A DNA stretch of 64,000 nt from Incurvaria masculella (GCA_946894095.1 OX335646.2:19958077-20022076); one strand, 5' to 3'; shown: positions 22,505-32,173, numbered from the stretch's first letter. A program made the numbers and translations. The notes: a model not told the origin generated them from the letters alone.

Positions 22505-22605
22505 AATTAGACTGAGGAAACAACAGGCACGAGCCATTGTATGGAGCTGGATCACCTCACTATCCTATTAAAACAAAATCCTATTATTTTTCTTGTGTTT
22601 TTGTT
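22505..22605 (+). mobile_element. R14 MITE, right-end fragment
   Basis: ACTGAGGAAACAACAGGCAC and GGATCACCTCACTATCCTAT match the right end of the full copy at 55066-55377. The left half is absent. Confidence 0.65.
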
Positions 22606-22977
22606 ACTAGAGAGACCTAGTGATTTCGCCATTTTGAAGAATTTTCAAACGCTGCGCTGATGTGACAAAAATAATCCATATAATAATCGAACCGGATCAC
22701 AAAATCGGCTGAGAAATGCGACCTGTAGAGAAGAACAACCGGACAGCCGGACAGATATACGAAATATTTTTGCCCAAGTTGAAACGGAAACGCTCCGCTT
22801 GCTTAAAATATGGGGAAAATATATATTTTTTCTACTGTCTAGAGACATACAGTCGTATTCAGAGAGCACCTGACAAAACTTAGTACGAAATTAGCACTAA
22901 CCATACAAAAACCGGCTTAGTCCGGCGGATCCAAGTGAGTTGGTCTGAATAGATCTGAATCTTTTAAAAGGTACAGG

Positions 22978-23071
22978 GCATTCAGTCATTGCGGATTCAG
23001 TAGAGTTAACAGAAAAAGAATTTACTTTGACATTAGTGTTAACTCTACTGAACCCGTAATGACTGAATGCC
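22978..23071. mobile_element. 94-bp foldback element
   Basis: Two 34-base arms (GGCATTCAGTCATTGCGGAT... and its mirror ending ATGACTGAATGCC) differ at only two positions and enclose a 26-base loop. The inner ends meet as GTTAAC. It looks like a minimal MITE. A second, weaker inverted repeat (CCAAACTTA...GCCTC) follows at 23092-23205. Confidence 0.75.
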
Positions 23072-23219
23072 AAGAATACACGCCCAGTTCACGCCAAACT
23101 TATATGCGCCTCGTGCATACAAAAAACGCTCTCGAGACAAGAGCATAGAGTACGCGTGTACACGCGCGACCTTTAGAGGCACATTTAAGTTTGGTGCAAA
23201 CGGTATAAAACTACATACT

Positions 23220-23253
23220 CAAATTCAAATTCAAATTCAAATTCAAATTCAAA
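23220..23253 (-). repeat. (CAAATT)n tail of the LINE
   Basis: Five and a half CAAATT units (TTTGAA on the LINE's sense strand) follow the 3' untranslated region and mark the LINE's 3' end. CR1-type elements usually end in such short tandem repeats, not poly-A. Confidence 0.85.
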
Positions 23254-23494
23254 ATACTTTAATACAATTATAAGAAAAAGAGTAAGTACACCTTTAATTA
23301 CAATTCTTAGCTATCTAAAATTCGTTTCTTAACCGTCGCACTAGGCTTAGCCTGTATTGCGATGGCTAGGTTTTTTTAACGCAGGTTCTTTTAATTACTT
23401 ATGATCGATACTCTTAAGTACTTTATTAATAAGAAATAAAGTGATATTAATGACTTAACATATTACACACATACAAGCACTACATAAAATGTAT

Positions 23495-25489
23495 CTAAAT
23501 TAAAATGTTTGTTAATAATTTTTCACATTCCAATCGACCTAATTCTATGAAATACTTCTGAAGATTCTTTTTAAATGCTTTTTTACTTAAATTTAAACTA
23601 GGTTTTATTACATCTGTAATATTGTTAAATAACCTCGGCCCCAAAAATGAATGAAATCTTTGCCCAAAAGCAGTGTTTGTTGGTGTTGTGCACAAGTTTA
23701 AATTCTGTCTGTGTCTCGTGGTATAAGTGTGAGTGGCATGTACCTGAAGATGTGTGTGTGTTCGGTAATAATCCACTAGTTTCGTCATATAAGTTTGCCT
23801 GACATCCAATAATTTGTACTCTCTAAAGAGAAGGTCAGACGAGTGCCTAAAGGGCTTGTTGTGTAACACCCTCAATACAGCCTTTTGAGCTCTCGATACA
23901 GGATTGAGTATGGACTCCGCTGCTCCTCCCCAACCCAAGATGCCATATGTAATAAGGGAATGACAAAGAGCGAAGTACACAGATCTTGCAAGAGCTGGGT
24001 CAACGATCTCGCGCAACTGCCTGAAAAAGTAAATAAGTTTCCGAACTCGAGCAGCGAGTATCTCAGTGTGCGGCCTCCAAGTTAAACATTCATCGATGAT
24101 TACACCCAAGTATCGTATAGTTGTTGCACGCTCCAATGTCACGCAGCTACATTTGTTTGAAACTGTGTGAGACGAAAGTTCTATGCATGAAGAAGTATGT
24201 ACGAGAAGATTGTAAGGTTTTTTTGGCTGACTGCGTTGCGTAATGGAGAACGTAATATATTTAGTTTTTGCGCTATTTAATGTGAGTATGTTATTATTTA
24301 ACCACTCTAGAGTTTTATTAAGGCCAAACTGTGCAGATTTAAAAACTTCATCCCAATCGTTCCCTCTAAATAACAAAACCGTATCATCTGCAAAAGTGAC
24401 TATTTTTCCATTACTCAGTTTTGTGCTGCACAGGCCGTTAATATATATCAAGAATAGTATTGGCCCCAAAATACTACCCTGGGGAACTCCATAGTTTATA
24501 GATAGGGCTTCAGAGTAGATCCCATCTCCTTTGATTTTTTGTGACCTGGCGCTCAAATAGTTCTCGAACCACTTCAATGCTATTCCACGAATACCCATAG
24601 ACTCTAACTTCGCTAGTAATAGTGGGATGGAAATTGTATCAAAGGCCTTAGAAAGATCTAGAAAAATACCTAAGCATTTTTGGGCTGTGTCCAAATTAAT
24701 GGAAAGGAAATCAGTTACATCTAGTAGCGCATCTTCTGTATTCCGCCCTGTTCTAAAACCATATTGGTTGCTTGAGAGCTGATCAGTACGGTCAAGAAAT
24801 CTTACTAATCGAACCTTCATTACCTTTTCTAAAATTTTAGAAAACACGCTTAAAAGTGATATTGGGCGGTAATTGGAATACTCTAAACAATCTCCCCCTT
24901 TATGTAATGGAACAACTAGTGCTTGTTTGAAGGAATCTGGGAAAATACCCGTCGATAAGCTCATATTGCATAAGTGGGTTAGTGGTTTTAATATGTGGTC
25001 CTTGATAATTTTTATTAATTTGGCCGAAATAGTGTCGATTCCAGGAGAACTATTTTGTTTTATGCTTTTTATAATAATATTAATTTCATCTTGTGAACAT
25101 GGAAAGAGAAACATTGAATGAGGCGCGGGCGTACCATTTGACATTCTGACTAAGTCTGGAATACTTTTACTATTTTTACTTAAAAGGTCAGCAGCCAGAT
25201 TCTGACCAATATGGGCAAAATACTGATTAATGTTATTAATTTTCTGTAAATCATTAAGTTCATTTTGTCCCTTGTTTCCTAAAGTAGGTATGTCCGAGTA
25301 TTCACGAATAATTTGCCAGCATTTCCTACTATTCCTTAGATTTTCCAATATAAGTTTTTTATAGTATAGTACCTTAGCAATCTTTACTGATGTTTTACAA
25401 ATATTTCTATATTCCTTAAATTTTTGTTCAGCTATGAGGTTATTTGGTTCTTTTCTAGAAAGTAAATGGAGCTTATCTCGTTTGATCAT
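23495..25489 (-). CDS. LINE ORF2, reverse-transcriptase part
   Basis: This 664-codon frame is the polymerase half of ORF2. Visible motifs in order are SPGID (148-152), VVPLHKGGD and NYRPISLLS (192-214), LDLSKAFDT (277-285), GVPQGSILGP (334-343), the catalytic FADDTVLL (366-373) and YLGVIID (460-466), then the C-terminal LFREYKLLDVRQ (554-565) and GPRLFNN (617-623). All catalytic aspartates are present. It would copy the LINE RNA at the target site. The ATG at 25489 is simply the first in this frame: coding similarity continues upstream in the same frame (IKPWITISLVKC just before it) and joins the endonuclease across a T-run at 25533-25542. Clean over its full length, it looks functional apart from that break. 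Confidence 0.93.
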   Translation of the reverse strand: MIKRDKLHLLSRKEPNNLIAEQKFKEYRNICKTSVKIAKVLYYKKLILENLRNSRKCWQIIREYSDIPTLGNKGQNELNDLQKINNINQYFAHIGQNLAADLLSKNSKSIPDLVRMSNGTPAPHSMFLFPCSQDEINIIIKSIKQNSSPGIDTISAKLIKIIKDHILKPLTHLCNMSLSTGIFPDSFKQALVVPLHKGGDCLEYSNYRPISLLSVFSKILEKVMKVRLVRFLDRTDQLSSNQYGFRTGRNTEDALLDVTDFLSINLDTAQKCLGIFLDLSKAFDTISIPLLLAKLESMGIRGIALKWFENYLSARSQKIKGDGIYSEALSINYGVPQGSILGPILFLIYINGLCSTKLSNGKIVTFADDTVLLFRGNDWDEVFKSAQFGLNKTLEWLNNNILTLNSAKTKYITFSITQRSQPKKPYNLLVHTSSCIELSSHTVSNKCSCVTLERATTIRYLGVIIDECLTWRPHTEILAARVRKLIYFFRQLREIVDPALARSVYFALCHSLITYGILGWGGAAESILNPVSRAQKAVLRVLHNKPFRHSSDLLFREYKLLDVRQTYMTKLVDYYRTHTHLQVHATHTYTTRHRQNLNLCTTPTNTAFGQRFHSFLGPRLFNNITDVIKPSLNLSKKAFKKNLQKYFIELGRLECEKLLTNILI

Positions 25490-25509
25490 GCATTTTACTA
25501 GACTAATTG

Positions 25510-26484
25510 TTATCCATGGCTTAATATTAATGTTTTTTTTTTCAATGTGTTAATTACGGTATGTTTATCTAGCAGAGATTGAATACTTAACATGATTTTT
25601 TGGAAAATTTGGTTGGGATCACTCATATCATATAACTCTGTCCAGTCCATAGTCATTATGTCAGTCAGTATTTTATCATAGTCGATGCGTCTGAAGGTTT
25701 TAGGTTTTGGTAGCGCTGGAGGTTGTTTCATCAGGCAGCTAAGTACTGGATAATGATCTGTCAGATCTGTTCTACAGACCGTGGCTATAACTCTTGCTTT
25801 GGAACGGATCATTATATGATCCAGACAAGATGGCCCTCTAGTTGGAACATTAATTGTAGGAACTAAACCATTTTCTAGTATACACGATAAGTAATTCTCT
25901 GTCTGTCTATCTGTTGTACCTAAAATATTAATGTTAATGTCACCTGCCACAATGATTTCACCTGTTTTATGCTTACCTAGAAAGGTACCTAAAGAATTCG
26001 TAAATCGATCAGTATTCGAGATTGATGGAGATCTATATATGGCAGCTATAAGCGTACTAAGTTTTTTGTCACTTTTGATCTCAACGATCAAGCTACTACA
26101 GTCTAGTATTGAGGCAGGCTCGGATACGGTGACATTCTTCAAAGAGTTATTAATATATACTATTACCCCATCGTTCTGGTTGAGGTGATTGGAAGTAGCA
26201 TACGAACGGTAACCATTTATTTCCTGAGGAACGTAACGGTCCTTACCTCCCAGCCAACATTCTGTCAAAATGATAATTGAAAAATCTATTTTCATTCGAG
26301 TCAAAAGAACCATCAGTTCATCAAAGTTTTTTTTAATACTTCGTACATTTACACTCATTATTTTTAGGGAGGAATTCTTAGGAATTATGTTATGACATAT
26401 CTCAATGGATTCTGCAGTTAACGTTTCAAAGTAGTTATAGGAGTCTAGATCGTCACCTATTTCAATATTGTCATTATTAGCCAT
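25510..26484 (-). CDS. LINE ORF2, AP-endonuclease part
   Basis: 324 codons with the APE-type endonuclease motifs: SVNVRSI (44-50), ILTECWL (72-78, catalytic Glu), AIYRSP (148-153), AGDININI (180-187), CLDHIMI (220-226) and TDHYPV (242-247, catalytic Asp-His pair). It would nick the target DNA to prime reverse transcription. Its frame runs off at a homopolymer (T10 on the plus strand, 25533-25542) and stops at 25510, while the polymerase continues in another frame; one base gained or lost in that run explains the split. The start overlaps the upstream 245-codon frame in the arrangement ATGGCTAA. It is otherwise intact. Confidence 0.9.
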   Translation of the reverse strand: MANNDNIEIGDDLDSYNYFETLTAESIEICHNIIPKNSSLKIMSVNVRSIKKNFDELMVLLTRMKIDFSIIILTECWLGGKDRYVPQEINGYRSYATSNHLNQNDGVIVYINNSLKNVTVSEPASILDCSSLIVEIKSDKKLSTLIAAIYRSPSISNTDRFTNSLGTFLGKHKTGEIIVAGDININILGTTDRQTENYLSCILENGLVPTINVPTRGPSCLDHIMIRSKARVIATVCRTDLTDHYPVLSCLMKQPPALPKPKTFRRIDYDKILTDIMTMDWTELYDMSDPNQIFQKIMLSIQSLLDKHTVINTLKKKTLILSHG

Positions 26485-27214
26485 TCTTATGCAGTTGATG
26501 TTGAGCTAGATAAACAAATACTATTTTTGTGAATAAATTGTATGGAAGAGTGTGTGTAAAGGTGGAATGTAATATCCATGTCCATATGAGTTCAATCGCA
26601 TTATACCATCGTTGTTCACAGCCGTCGTCGCCGCAACCTATTTTACGCGTATCGAGCCAAAACCAGTTCTCAATGCATCGTACGAGCGCGGCGAGTGGTT
26701 GTGTCCGCCTCACTTTATTCGCTAGAACAGTTAAACGTAGGCAAACGCGAGTTCGGAATAGGCTCGGAGTATTTAGCTCAATGCTAAGAATTAAGATTAC
26801 TTTTGAATGCGTTGTCAATTTAGTGTGAAAGGAACGCGATTGGTTACAAGTGGTGATTTTAACTTTTCGGATAGTTATCATTTTGAATGCTCTGAATTGA
26901 TACGATACATAATTGCAGTGTTTAGATAGTAAAGTTGAGAAGGTTGTTTGTATGTTAATAATAGGCAGTGAGATATGGGTGCAAGTGAGATGTACTGTAG
27001 TTGTGTGATCGAATATGTGAATTTTCGTAATAATTGTTTCGTAAACTGTTTTTGGTAGGTTAAACAATGGTGTGAATGTAGGTGGGTGTATATAAGTTAA
27101 TTGTTTTAGTAGTGAGATCGTTGAGAATGTGTACTTGTGATGAATGGAAAAATATAAATTTTGTTGAATGACAATTAAATACAGAAATATGAGCTTACTT
27201 GCGAAAACATACAT
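26477..27214 (-). CDS. 245-codon open frame bridging ORF1 and ORF2 of the LINE
   Basis: The frame starts 20 bases before the end of ORF1 and ends 8 bases into ORF2 (ATGGCTAA holds ORF2's ATG and this frame's TAA). The predicted protein is rich in Thr, His, Ile and Leu, begins with a hydrophobic segment (KLIFLYLIVIQQNLYFSIHH, 8-27) and has no domain I recognise. CR1-type LINEs normally have only a spacer or overlap here, so this may be noncoding sequence that happens to be open; its AT-rich, stop-poor bases make that possible. The tight overlaps at both ends are what one would expect if termination-reinitiation linked the frames. Coding status is unproven. Confidence 0.4.
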   Translation of the reverse strand: MYVFASKLIFLYLIVIQQNLYFSIHHKYTFSTISLLKQLTYIHPPTFTPLFNLPKTVYETIITKIHIFDHTTTVHLTCTHISLPIINIQTTFSTLLSKHCNYVSYQFRAFKMITIRKVKITTCNQSRSFHTKLTTHSKVILILSIELNTPSLFRTRVCLRLTVLANKVRRTQPLAALVRCIENWFWLDTRKIGCGDDGCEQRWYNAIELIWTWILHSTFTHTLPYNLFTKIVFVYLAQHQLHKNG

Positions 27215-27803
27215 CTAGGTCATTTTCATGCTTTATCAATACAGGTTTCGACTCAGAATTCTTTCTCATGAGGACTTGGCCCTTACGTGTCCACGTCCAT
27301 TGGATATTATTTTCCCGTGCAAATACCTTAGCATTGAACAGTAGCTGTTTCTTCCTAGGGGTGAGGAGTTCATTGACGAACAGCTGCTGGTCAAGCACTG
27401 AGCCGTCGGAAGAGGCACGGAGGCCTGCGGCTTGTAGGGTGAGCGGACGCTTCGCCTTCGCCGCCATCAGGAACTCGTCGCGGGATTCTCGCGCGGCGAA
27501 CTTCACCACGACCTCTCTGGCTGGCTTCTTCGGGTTTCTGGTCGTGGCTCGCGTAGCCTCCTTGATGTCACTCGCCTGAATGGGGCTGCCTACAGCTTTA
27601 GCGATACATATCACGGCTTCCACTAGATTGCATTGAGTCTCGGGAATGCCTTTTATCTCGATGTAGTCCGCGACTGCCGCCTGCTGGTTGTCTTCGCGTT
27701 CGCAACGCAACTTGGACAGCTCGCTCTTGAGATACTGGACTTCCGGTTCTAATTTTTCAAGCTTAGTTAATCTGGCCGAAGACGTGACAAGCTGCTGTTC
27801 CAA
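27195..27803 (-). CDS. LINE ORF1, FP25K-like nucleic-acid-binding protein (C-terminal part)
   Basis: 202 codons. The N-terminus (1-40) is a predicted coiled coil (LTKLEKLEPEVQYLKSELSK). It is followed by an RNA-binding-like segment with DYIEIKGIPETQCNLVEAV (46-64) and VVVKFAARESRDEFLMAAKA (98-117), and a C-terminal part with LFVNELLTPRKKQLLFNAKV and WTWTRKGQVLMRK. This organisation resembles ORF1 proteins of insect LINEs related to the baculovirus FP25K domain. ORF1 proteins package the LINE RNA. Many relatives have an N-terminal zinc or PHD finger, absent here, so the copy may be 5' truncated. The frame is clean. Confidence 0.75.
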   Translation of the reverse strand: MEQQLVTSSARLTKLEKLEPEVQYLKSELSKLRCEREDNQQAAVADYIEIKGIPETQCNLVEAVICIAKAVGSPIQASDIKEATRATTRNPKKPAREVVVKFAARESRDEFLMAAKAKRPLTLQAAGLRASSDGSVLDQQLFVNELLTPRKKQLLFNAKVFARENNIQWTWTRKGQVLMRKNSESKPVLIKHENDLDVCFRK

Positions 27804-28257
27804 ATCTGCGGCAATAGTTTAATGTAAGCCCTTATAATTTTAGAATAAAATACCCTCTTGTCGTCTGATCTTCCCCCGAATATGGTTCCGGATATTCCCT
27901 CATCAATGATGCTTGTGTGCCTGCGGCCGGTCGGAAGGTGGCGCCACCGCACCGGAGGGGCTCGTATGCGATATATCCGGGAAACGGGAGCCGTGCCCGG
28001 GGCGCGTGCATTATGTAAATATCCGGTTCGCTCGAGCCGGGTAGGCAGTTCTGGTCAAGGTTACCAGCTTCTGTCGGGGAGGATAATTGAATTTTAAGGT
28101 AGAGTTGGTCGTTTAGAAAAAAGTTCGAGTGTGTATTCTATTATTGCTCTTCAATATCATGCTCATTCAATATCATATAATCATAATTTACAAGTCATGT
28201 GCACGTCTGACTCGCGCACCGAGTGTTTCGTAGAAATTCAACTGCAATTGTAATATT
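27804..28257. other. Unique GC-rich sequence at the LINE's 5' side
   Basis: 27880-28060 is GC-rich and non-repetitive, with ATGTAAATATCCGG and GGTTCGCTCGAGCCGG. It may hold a regulatory element. No reading frame is convincing; short ones overlap on both strands. Confidence 0.35.
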
Positions 28258-28634
28258 CCGGGAGGTCACGAAACTTTTGGTCACGATAAGGTAAATGGCT
28301 AAATTAATTATGACCAGATTAAAGACCAACCCTCTGCAGGTATATTCCTGGCATTCAGAAATCAGGAATCAGGAATCCTGAGTCAAGAAAACCGCTATTA
28401 TAACGATTTTCAAAGCGAGTTTTTCGACGGAAAACCTTGATTATTAAAAAAAACAATGTTCCGGAATATTTTCGCCAAGAAAATCGGTACCGAAGCGGTT
28501 TTCTAGACTCCGTATACCTGATTCCTGATTACGGAATGCCAGGAATAGGCCTGCAGATGTGAAATAGGTCGGTCTGCCTGCGCCAAGTGTTTACGGATTA
28601 ACGTTATCGTTACCATTTTTGTCGTGACCTCCTA
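28258..28634 (+). mobile_element. R5 MITE, interrupted by an R4 MITE
   Basis: The left end CCGGGAGGTCACGAAACTTT... is mirrored at the right by ...TACCATTTTTGTCGTGACCT, giving terminal inverted repeats of about 32 bases (core GGAGGTCACGA and TTATCGT). A second copy at 63805-64000 is uninterrupted up to the window end and shows what the site looked like before the R4 insertion. Confidence 0.75.
28340..28550 (+). mobile_element. R4 foldback MITE, good copy
   Basis: Arms starting TATTCCTGGCATTCAGAAAT and ending ATTACGGAATGCCAGGAATA are inverted repeats of about 85 bases carrying AATCAGGAATCCTGAGTC and AAAACCGCT; the short centre has CTTGATTATT. CTGCAG occurs on both sides (28334-28339 and 28551-28556), either as target duplication or as the outermost end. 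It sits inside R5. Confidence 0.8.
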
Positions 28635-28927
28635 GTCTAAAAGTTTTTAATCGCACTACATTACCCGGATTGGACGTTGGAATGTGAAAATCGGCTATAC
28701 TCTATTTCAGATAAGCGCGATGCACCACGCACCCCTCCACTTTTACAAGAACAAAAGACTTACTTGTGATTAGTCCGCTATCCCCGACGGCGCCGATATT
28801 CCGGCCGGTTTCACACGTGCGCTTTCTTTTAGTCGTGACTCGGACGTTGTACGGTACGGACGTGCTTTCCAAATATATGGCGTGCGAGTTATCTTCGATA
28901 TTCCGAAGTATTTACAAACTTAAAAAT

Positions 28928-29026
28928 ATGAGTAATCCTTCGCAATCTCCGGCGACTCCAAATATTCAAAAACAAAAGACACGACCGTTGTCTTCGACCG
29001 AAGAAACTATGATCAACAATTATTTC
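28928..29026 (+). CDS. Candidate first coding exon with GTGAGT donor
   Basis: An ATG in good context (AAAATATGAGT) begins exactly 33 codons that end at a consensus donor GTGAGT (29027-29032), giving a phase-0 exon. The peptide is Ser/Pro/Thr-rich, then basic (IQKQKTRPLSSTEETMINN). The style resembles the N-termini of several lepidopteran DNA-binding or transposase-derived proteins, but I cannot name it. No downstream exon is identifiable in the window. The sequence just upstream is unique and moderately GC-rich, which would suit a promoter and 5' leader. Confidence 0.3.
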
Positions 29027-29243
29027 GTGAGTTTTAAAGGAGTGAGACATCGGTTTATAAGATAATACATTAAACATCAATCTATTAAATTTTTTAATAA
29101 ATGTAATCTCACAATATTCTAAGGTATTTTTTTTTTAAATAATATTTATTTAGGATTTAGGTTTCCGTATCTGCACGAAAGCTTATTACTATGATTACGG
29201 CCGCCTTTATCGGTGCTTTTTAATGTTTTTTTAGCATTAAGAG

Positions 29244-29362
29244 CATAATGAGGTGATCATGTACCATATAATGGCACGTGCCTGATTTCTTAGTCAAAAA
29301 AATAATATTTTTCTAACATTCTGCACATTCAATGAATCAACTGAGCGCTACGTCTATGTTAT
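29244..29362 (+). mobile_element. R14 MITE, left-end fragment
   Basis: ATAATGAGGTGATCATGTAC, GGCACGTGCCTGATTTCTTA and CAACTGAGCGCTACGTCTAT match one arm of the full copy at 55066-55377. The other arm is missing. Confidence 0.65.
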
Positions 29363-32095
29363 TGTTTTTTGATACATTAACTTACATTTTAGATTTTTTT
29401 ACTGAATAATACTGATATTAACTAAAAAATCATAACATTCGAACATAAAATGAAGCTTGGAATACAAAATGGGCATGGAAGACAATTTTGGTTTTTTAAT
29501 GGCAGTCGCTGTGCAAAATTGTCCCTCAGCCAATGGACAAAGAACGGATTTCTTAAAACTTTCAAACCTTCGATTTCCGCAGCCTTCACGAATCCGCAAG
29601 TGTCTTGATATAAAACCGATATATACACCCGACCAGATTGCCGCCAACACGCTTTTTATCAACATGCCTAAGTAATACGCATAGTGACTTTTAAAATTCG
29701 AGCCTGTGTGGCAATATAATACTTCGAACCGAAGACGGCTCGTCGGGCAAACGCACAATAGGTTTTATTGCAGGCAGCTGCATAAAACCAAGGCTTTGCC
29801 AAATATTCCTTGAAATGACCGTTCGTAGATAATTGCCGCAACACCGAAGGCGGACGCGCAGGTGTACGAAGGTGCGGCGTTTACAATCTTCAGATGCACG
29901 AGTCTTTACATGGAATCTTAACAATGTTCTACCTCTAAAATTCTAAACAATTTCTTATGACTATCTAAGGTACGGCGGCAGGAAACAAACACTTTACAAA
30001 CCAAGCACGTGCATTCAATACTGTTCTTTTTACTATCTAGCTACGGCGGCTAGAAACAAACACTTTACGAACACGTGCAGCACAGTTCAATATATGTGGT
30101 CCTTCACAGGAAATGTCTGCCTTACAGATTTGTGATCGCCTCACTGACAACTGCATATTTACATATAACACATACACACCTATACATATCAAAGATTATG
30201 TCCAGCGAATTAAAAAAATCAGGGAAACATGTAATTCGCCATACTTTAGGCATAAAAACAATTTACTTACATTTTTGTAAATGGTTGTATGTATTTTTTT
30301 TCAATGTAGACATTTCTTCTAAATATATAAATAAATAAATATATTTCGAAAACGCCCTTTGAAATTATGTCAATTAGTGGAGGGAGACAAGTCACTGGAA
30401 TGCGTGCGTGTACAACGGGCCGTATTATGCGCTCACGCACATTCCGAATAGTTGAACGTGATTTGGTTAAAGGGTCGCCACCCACTTGTGTTCTATCTTT
30501 ATCTGTTACAGGCAGTACGTAGAGTGAGAGAGGCTTATGCTTCGCGGCTAACTGAAATAGGGTATAGTTTCGGCTTTACAAAGCGTCATCTCTCTCGCAC
30601 GTACTGAGTGACAGCATGTGACAGCGAACGTTCTACATAGCCAAGACTAGCCGATTGTCTCTTTCTAACGTCTGGTGTGCATTTTTTCCGACGGGTACTG
30701 TATTTCTTGTGACATAACACCAAATTAAGGATTTTTGAATTTTTTTACTTTACTTGTGCTGTGAGACCTTGCTGCGCGTAAAATTTCATGATTTCAGTTC
30801 ATGTAATAGTATATTTGATTTATTCGCAAAATATACGGTAGGCTTCATGTTTACGTTCCGTAGAATTTTTATATTAATTTCAACTTAATACCTACACGCC
30901 AAAGGAAAATGGAATATTTCTTTAAAAGATACCTCACTCAAATTTATGAGAGTCGGTATTGGCAAACGCTAGAAAGTACCATATATTATTATGAGTAACT
31001 TCACAATCTGGAAGATCAAGTAGAATGAGTTTTTTTGATACAGACAAAAATGCACGGCACTACTCCAGGTTTCAACACCTAACAAGATTTACGGTGATAC
31101 CATTAGCCCCATTTCGCCGTCGACCGTTCCTTCTCCACCACACAATCCGCTTTGTGCGGACGCTAACCCGTTCCCGATCCTCAGCCTCGTTCCACGACGC
31201 ATCTCCTGCCGCCTGCTCGCTGGCAGCAATTTGTCGGGAAAAATAGGATGTTTGTTCGTTTCTTTCTGCCGTCGCGGACCACATCCGACATTAATCCGCT
31301 TGTACCGCTGCTTATTTACTGCTCGCGTTATTTGATTACGGCGGGAACGTCGTCCGAGCTGGCTGCGTCTCGCTGCACCGCTACGCTGGAATCGTATTTT
31401 ATTGCCTCTGGCTTCGTGATGCGTCGAAACAACTAGGAGCATTTATGTTTATTGCTGCAATTCTTATATTTAACGAAGCCTGGTAAACGGGGGTTCGCTA
31501 TCAGATTGGTCCGACATGATGGAAAACCCGAATTTATAGTCAGGATGTGATCTCTGTTGGTTTATTATTCACTAACAATCGATAATAGTCAAGGTTAACA
31601 CTGGATTGCGGTGATTTAATCGGATTGAATTGGTAAACGCGGCGAGTTCGTTACAGCGTGGCGACCCGACCGACCACTCAACCCAAAGTGTCCTATCTCT
31701 CGCTCACTCGTTCGCTCACGAGGCATGTAGGTACTAACAGCGCCCCTAGTGGCTGTTTCACCAACCCCTGTAACGATCTCACCCAAGTAGAACTACTTGA
31801 CGTTTCCAACTCTGCCGATAGATGGCGATACTTCGTAGGATCAACGATAAACTATCAAACACTACTTTATGGAACTAAAAGGTGGCGTAACTGCAATTTC
31901 GTTCCGAAATATTGAAAACGCGAATAGCGATCAAAGTGTTTTCTTGGTTTGCACAGCGGCTTTATGGACAGTTTCTTTGCCTACCCCTTGGCATTGAAAA
32001 CTGATAAAAACATCTCTCTTTGGTCTGGTTCTGTCAGTGCTGTGACAGATCGAATTGTAATTTCCGGTGGGCATGTGCTAGAAGTAAAGCCTTCA
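29363..32095. other. No gene recognised
   Basis: 29490-29522 (TTAATGGCAGTCGCTGTGCA) recurs at 19411, probably from a LINE 3' region. 30512-30608 is an imperfect inverted repeat (CAGTACGT and GAGAGAG against their mirror), part of which (GTTTCGGCTTTA) recurs at 32740. 31080-31430 is unique, GC-richer sequence with open frames on both strands and no known product, a possible regulatory block. A CTCF-like motif lies at 31819. Confidence 0.4.
31819..31827 (+). promoter_or_regulatory. CTCF-like motif (TAGATGGCG)
   Basis: The context is CCGATAGATGGCGATAC. It is one of six copies of this 9-mer in the window. It agrees with the insect CTCF core as I recall it, although the base after the core (A) departs from GGCGC. 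Confidence 0.3.
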
Positions 32096-32114
32096 CGAGA
32101 ATAAGCCTGATTTT

Positions 32115-32165
32115 TACAAAGAGCTCATTTATTTTAATCGACACTAAAAGGGCCTTTATTACTAA
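32115..32165 (+). repeat. Dispersed repeat shared with 51730-51782
   Basis: ATTTATTTTAATCGACACTA and AAAGGGCCTTTATTACTAAA are found in reverse at 51730-51782. At the latter site the AAAGGGCC part is one end of a small TTAA-flanked inverted repeat. Confidence 0.6.
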
Positions 32166-32173
32166 AGTGCTGA

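Larger units (their letters stand above)
23220..27803 (-). mobile_element. CR1-like LINE retrotransposon, nearly complete
   Basis: In minus-strand order it carries ORF1 (27803-27195), a bridging open frame (27214-26477), an AP endonuclease (26484-25510), a reverse transcriptase (25489-23495), a short 3' untranslated region and a microsatellite tail made of TTTGAA units rather than poly-A. Short-repeat tails and this domain order are typical of the CR1 group. Apart from one frameshift between endonuclease and reverse transcriptase all frames are long and clean, so the insertion is young. The 5' limit is uncertain: ORF1 opens at 27803 but may lack its N-terminus. Clade assignment within CR1 (for example Zenon/Kiri) is a guess. 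Confidence 0.85.

Noticed and set aside
23092..23205. Second inverted repeat next to the 94-base foldback
   Set aside because: Only about 20 bases pair, with several mismatches, so it is mentioned but not called as an element.
26529..26828. 99-codon plus-strand frame inside the LINE
   Set aside because: It lies opposite the LINE's bridging frame and has no independent support.
31025..31442. Overlapping frames in a GC-rich block
   Set aside because: Both strands are open, as is usual in GC-rich noncoding DNA; none shows a domain or splice signals.
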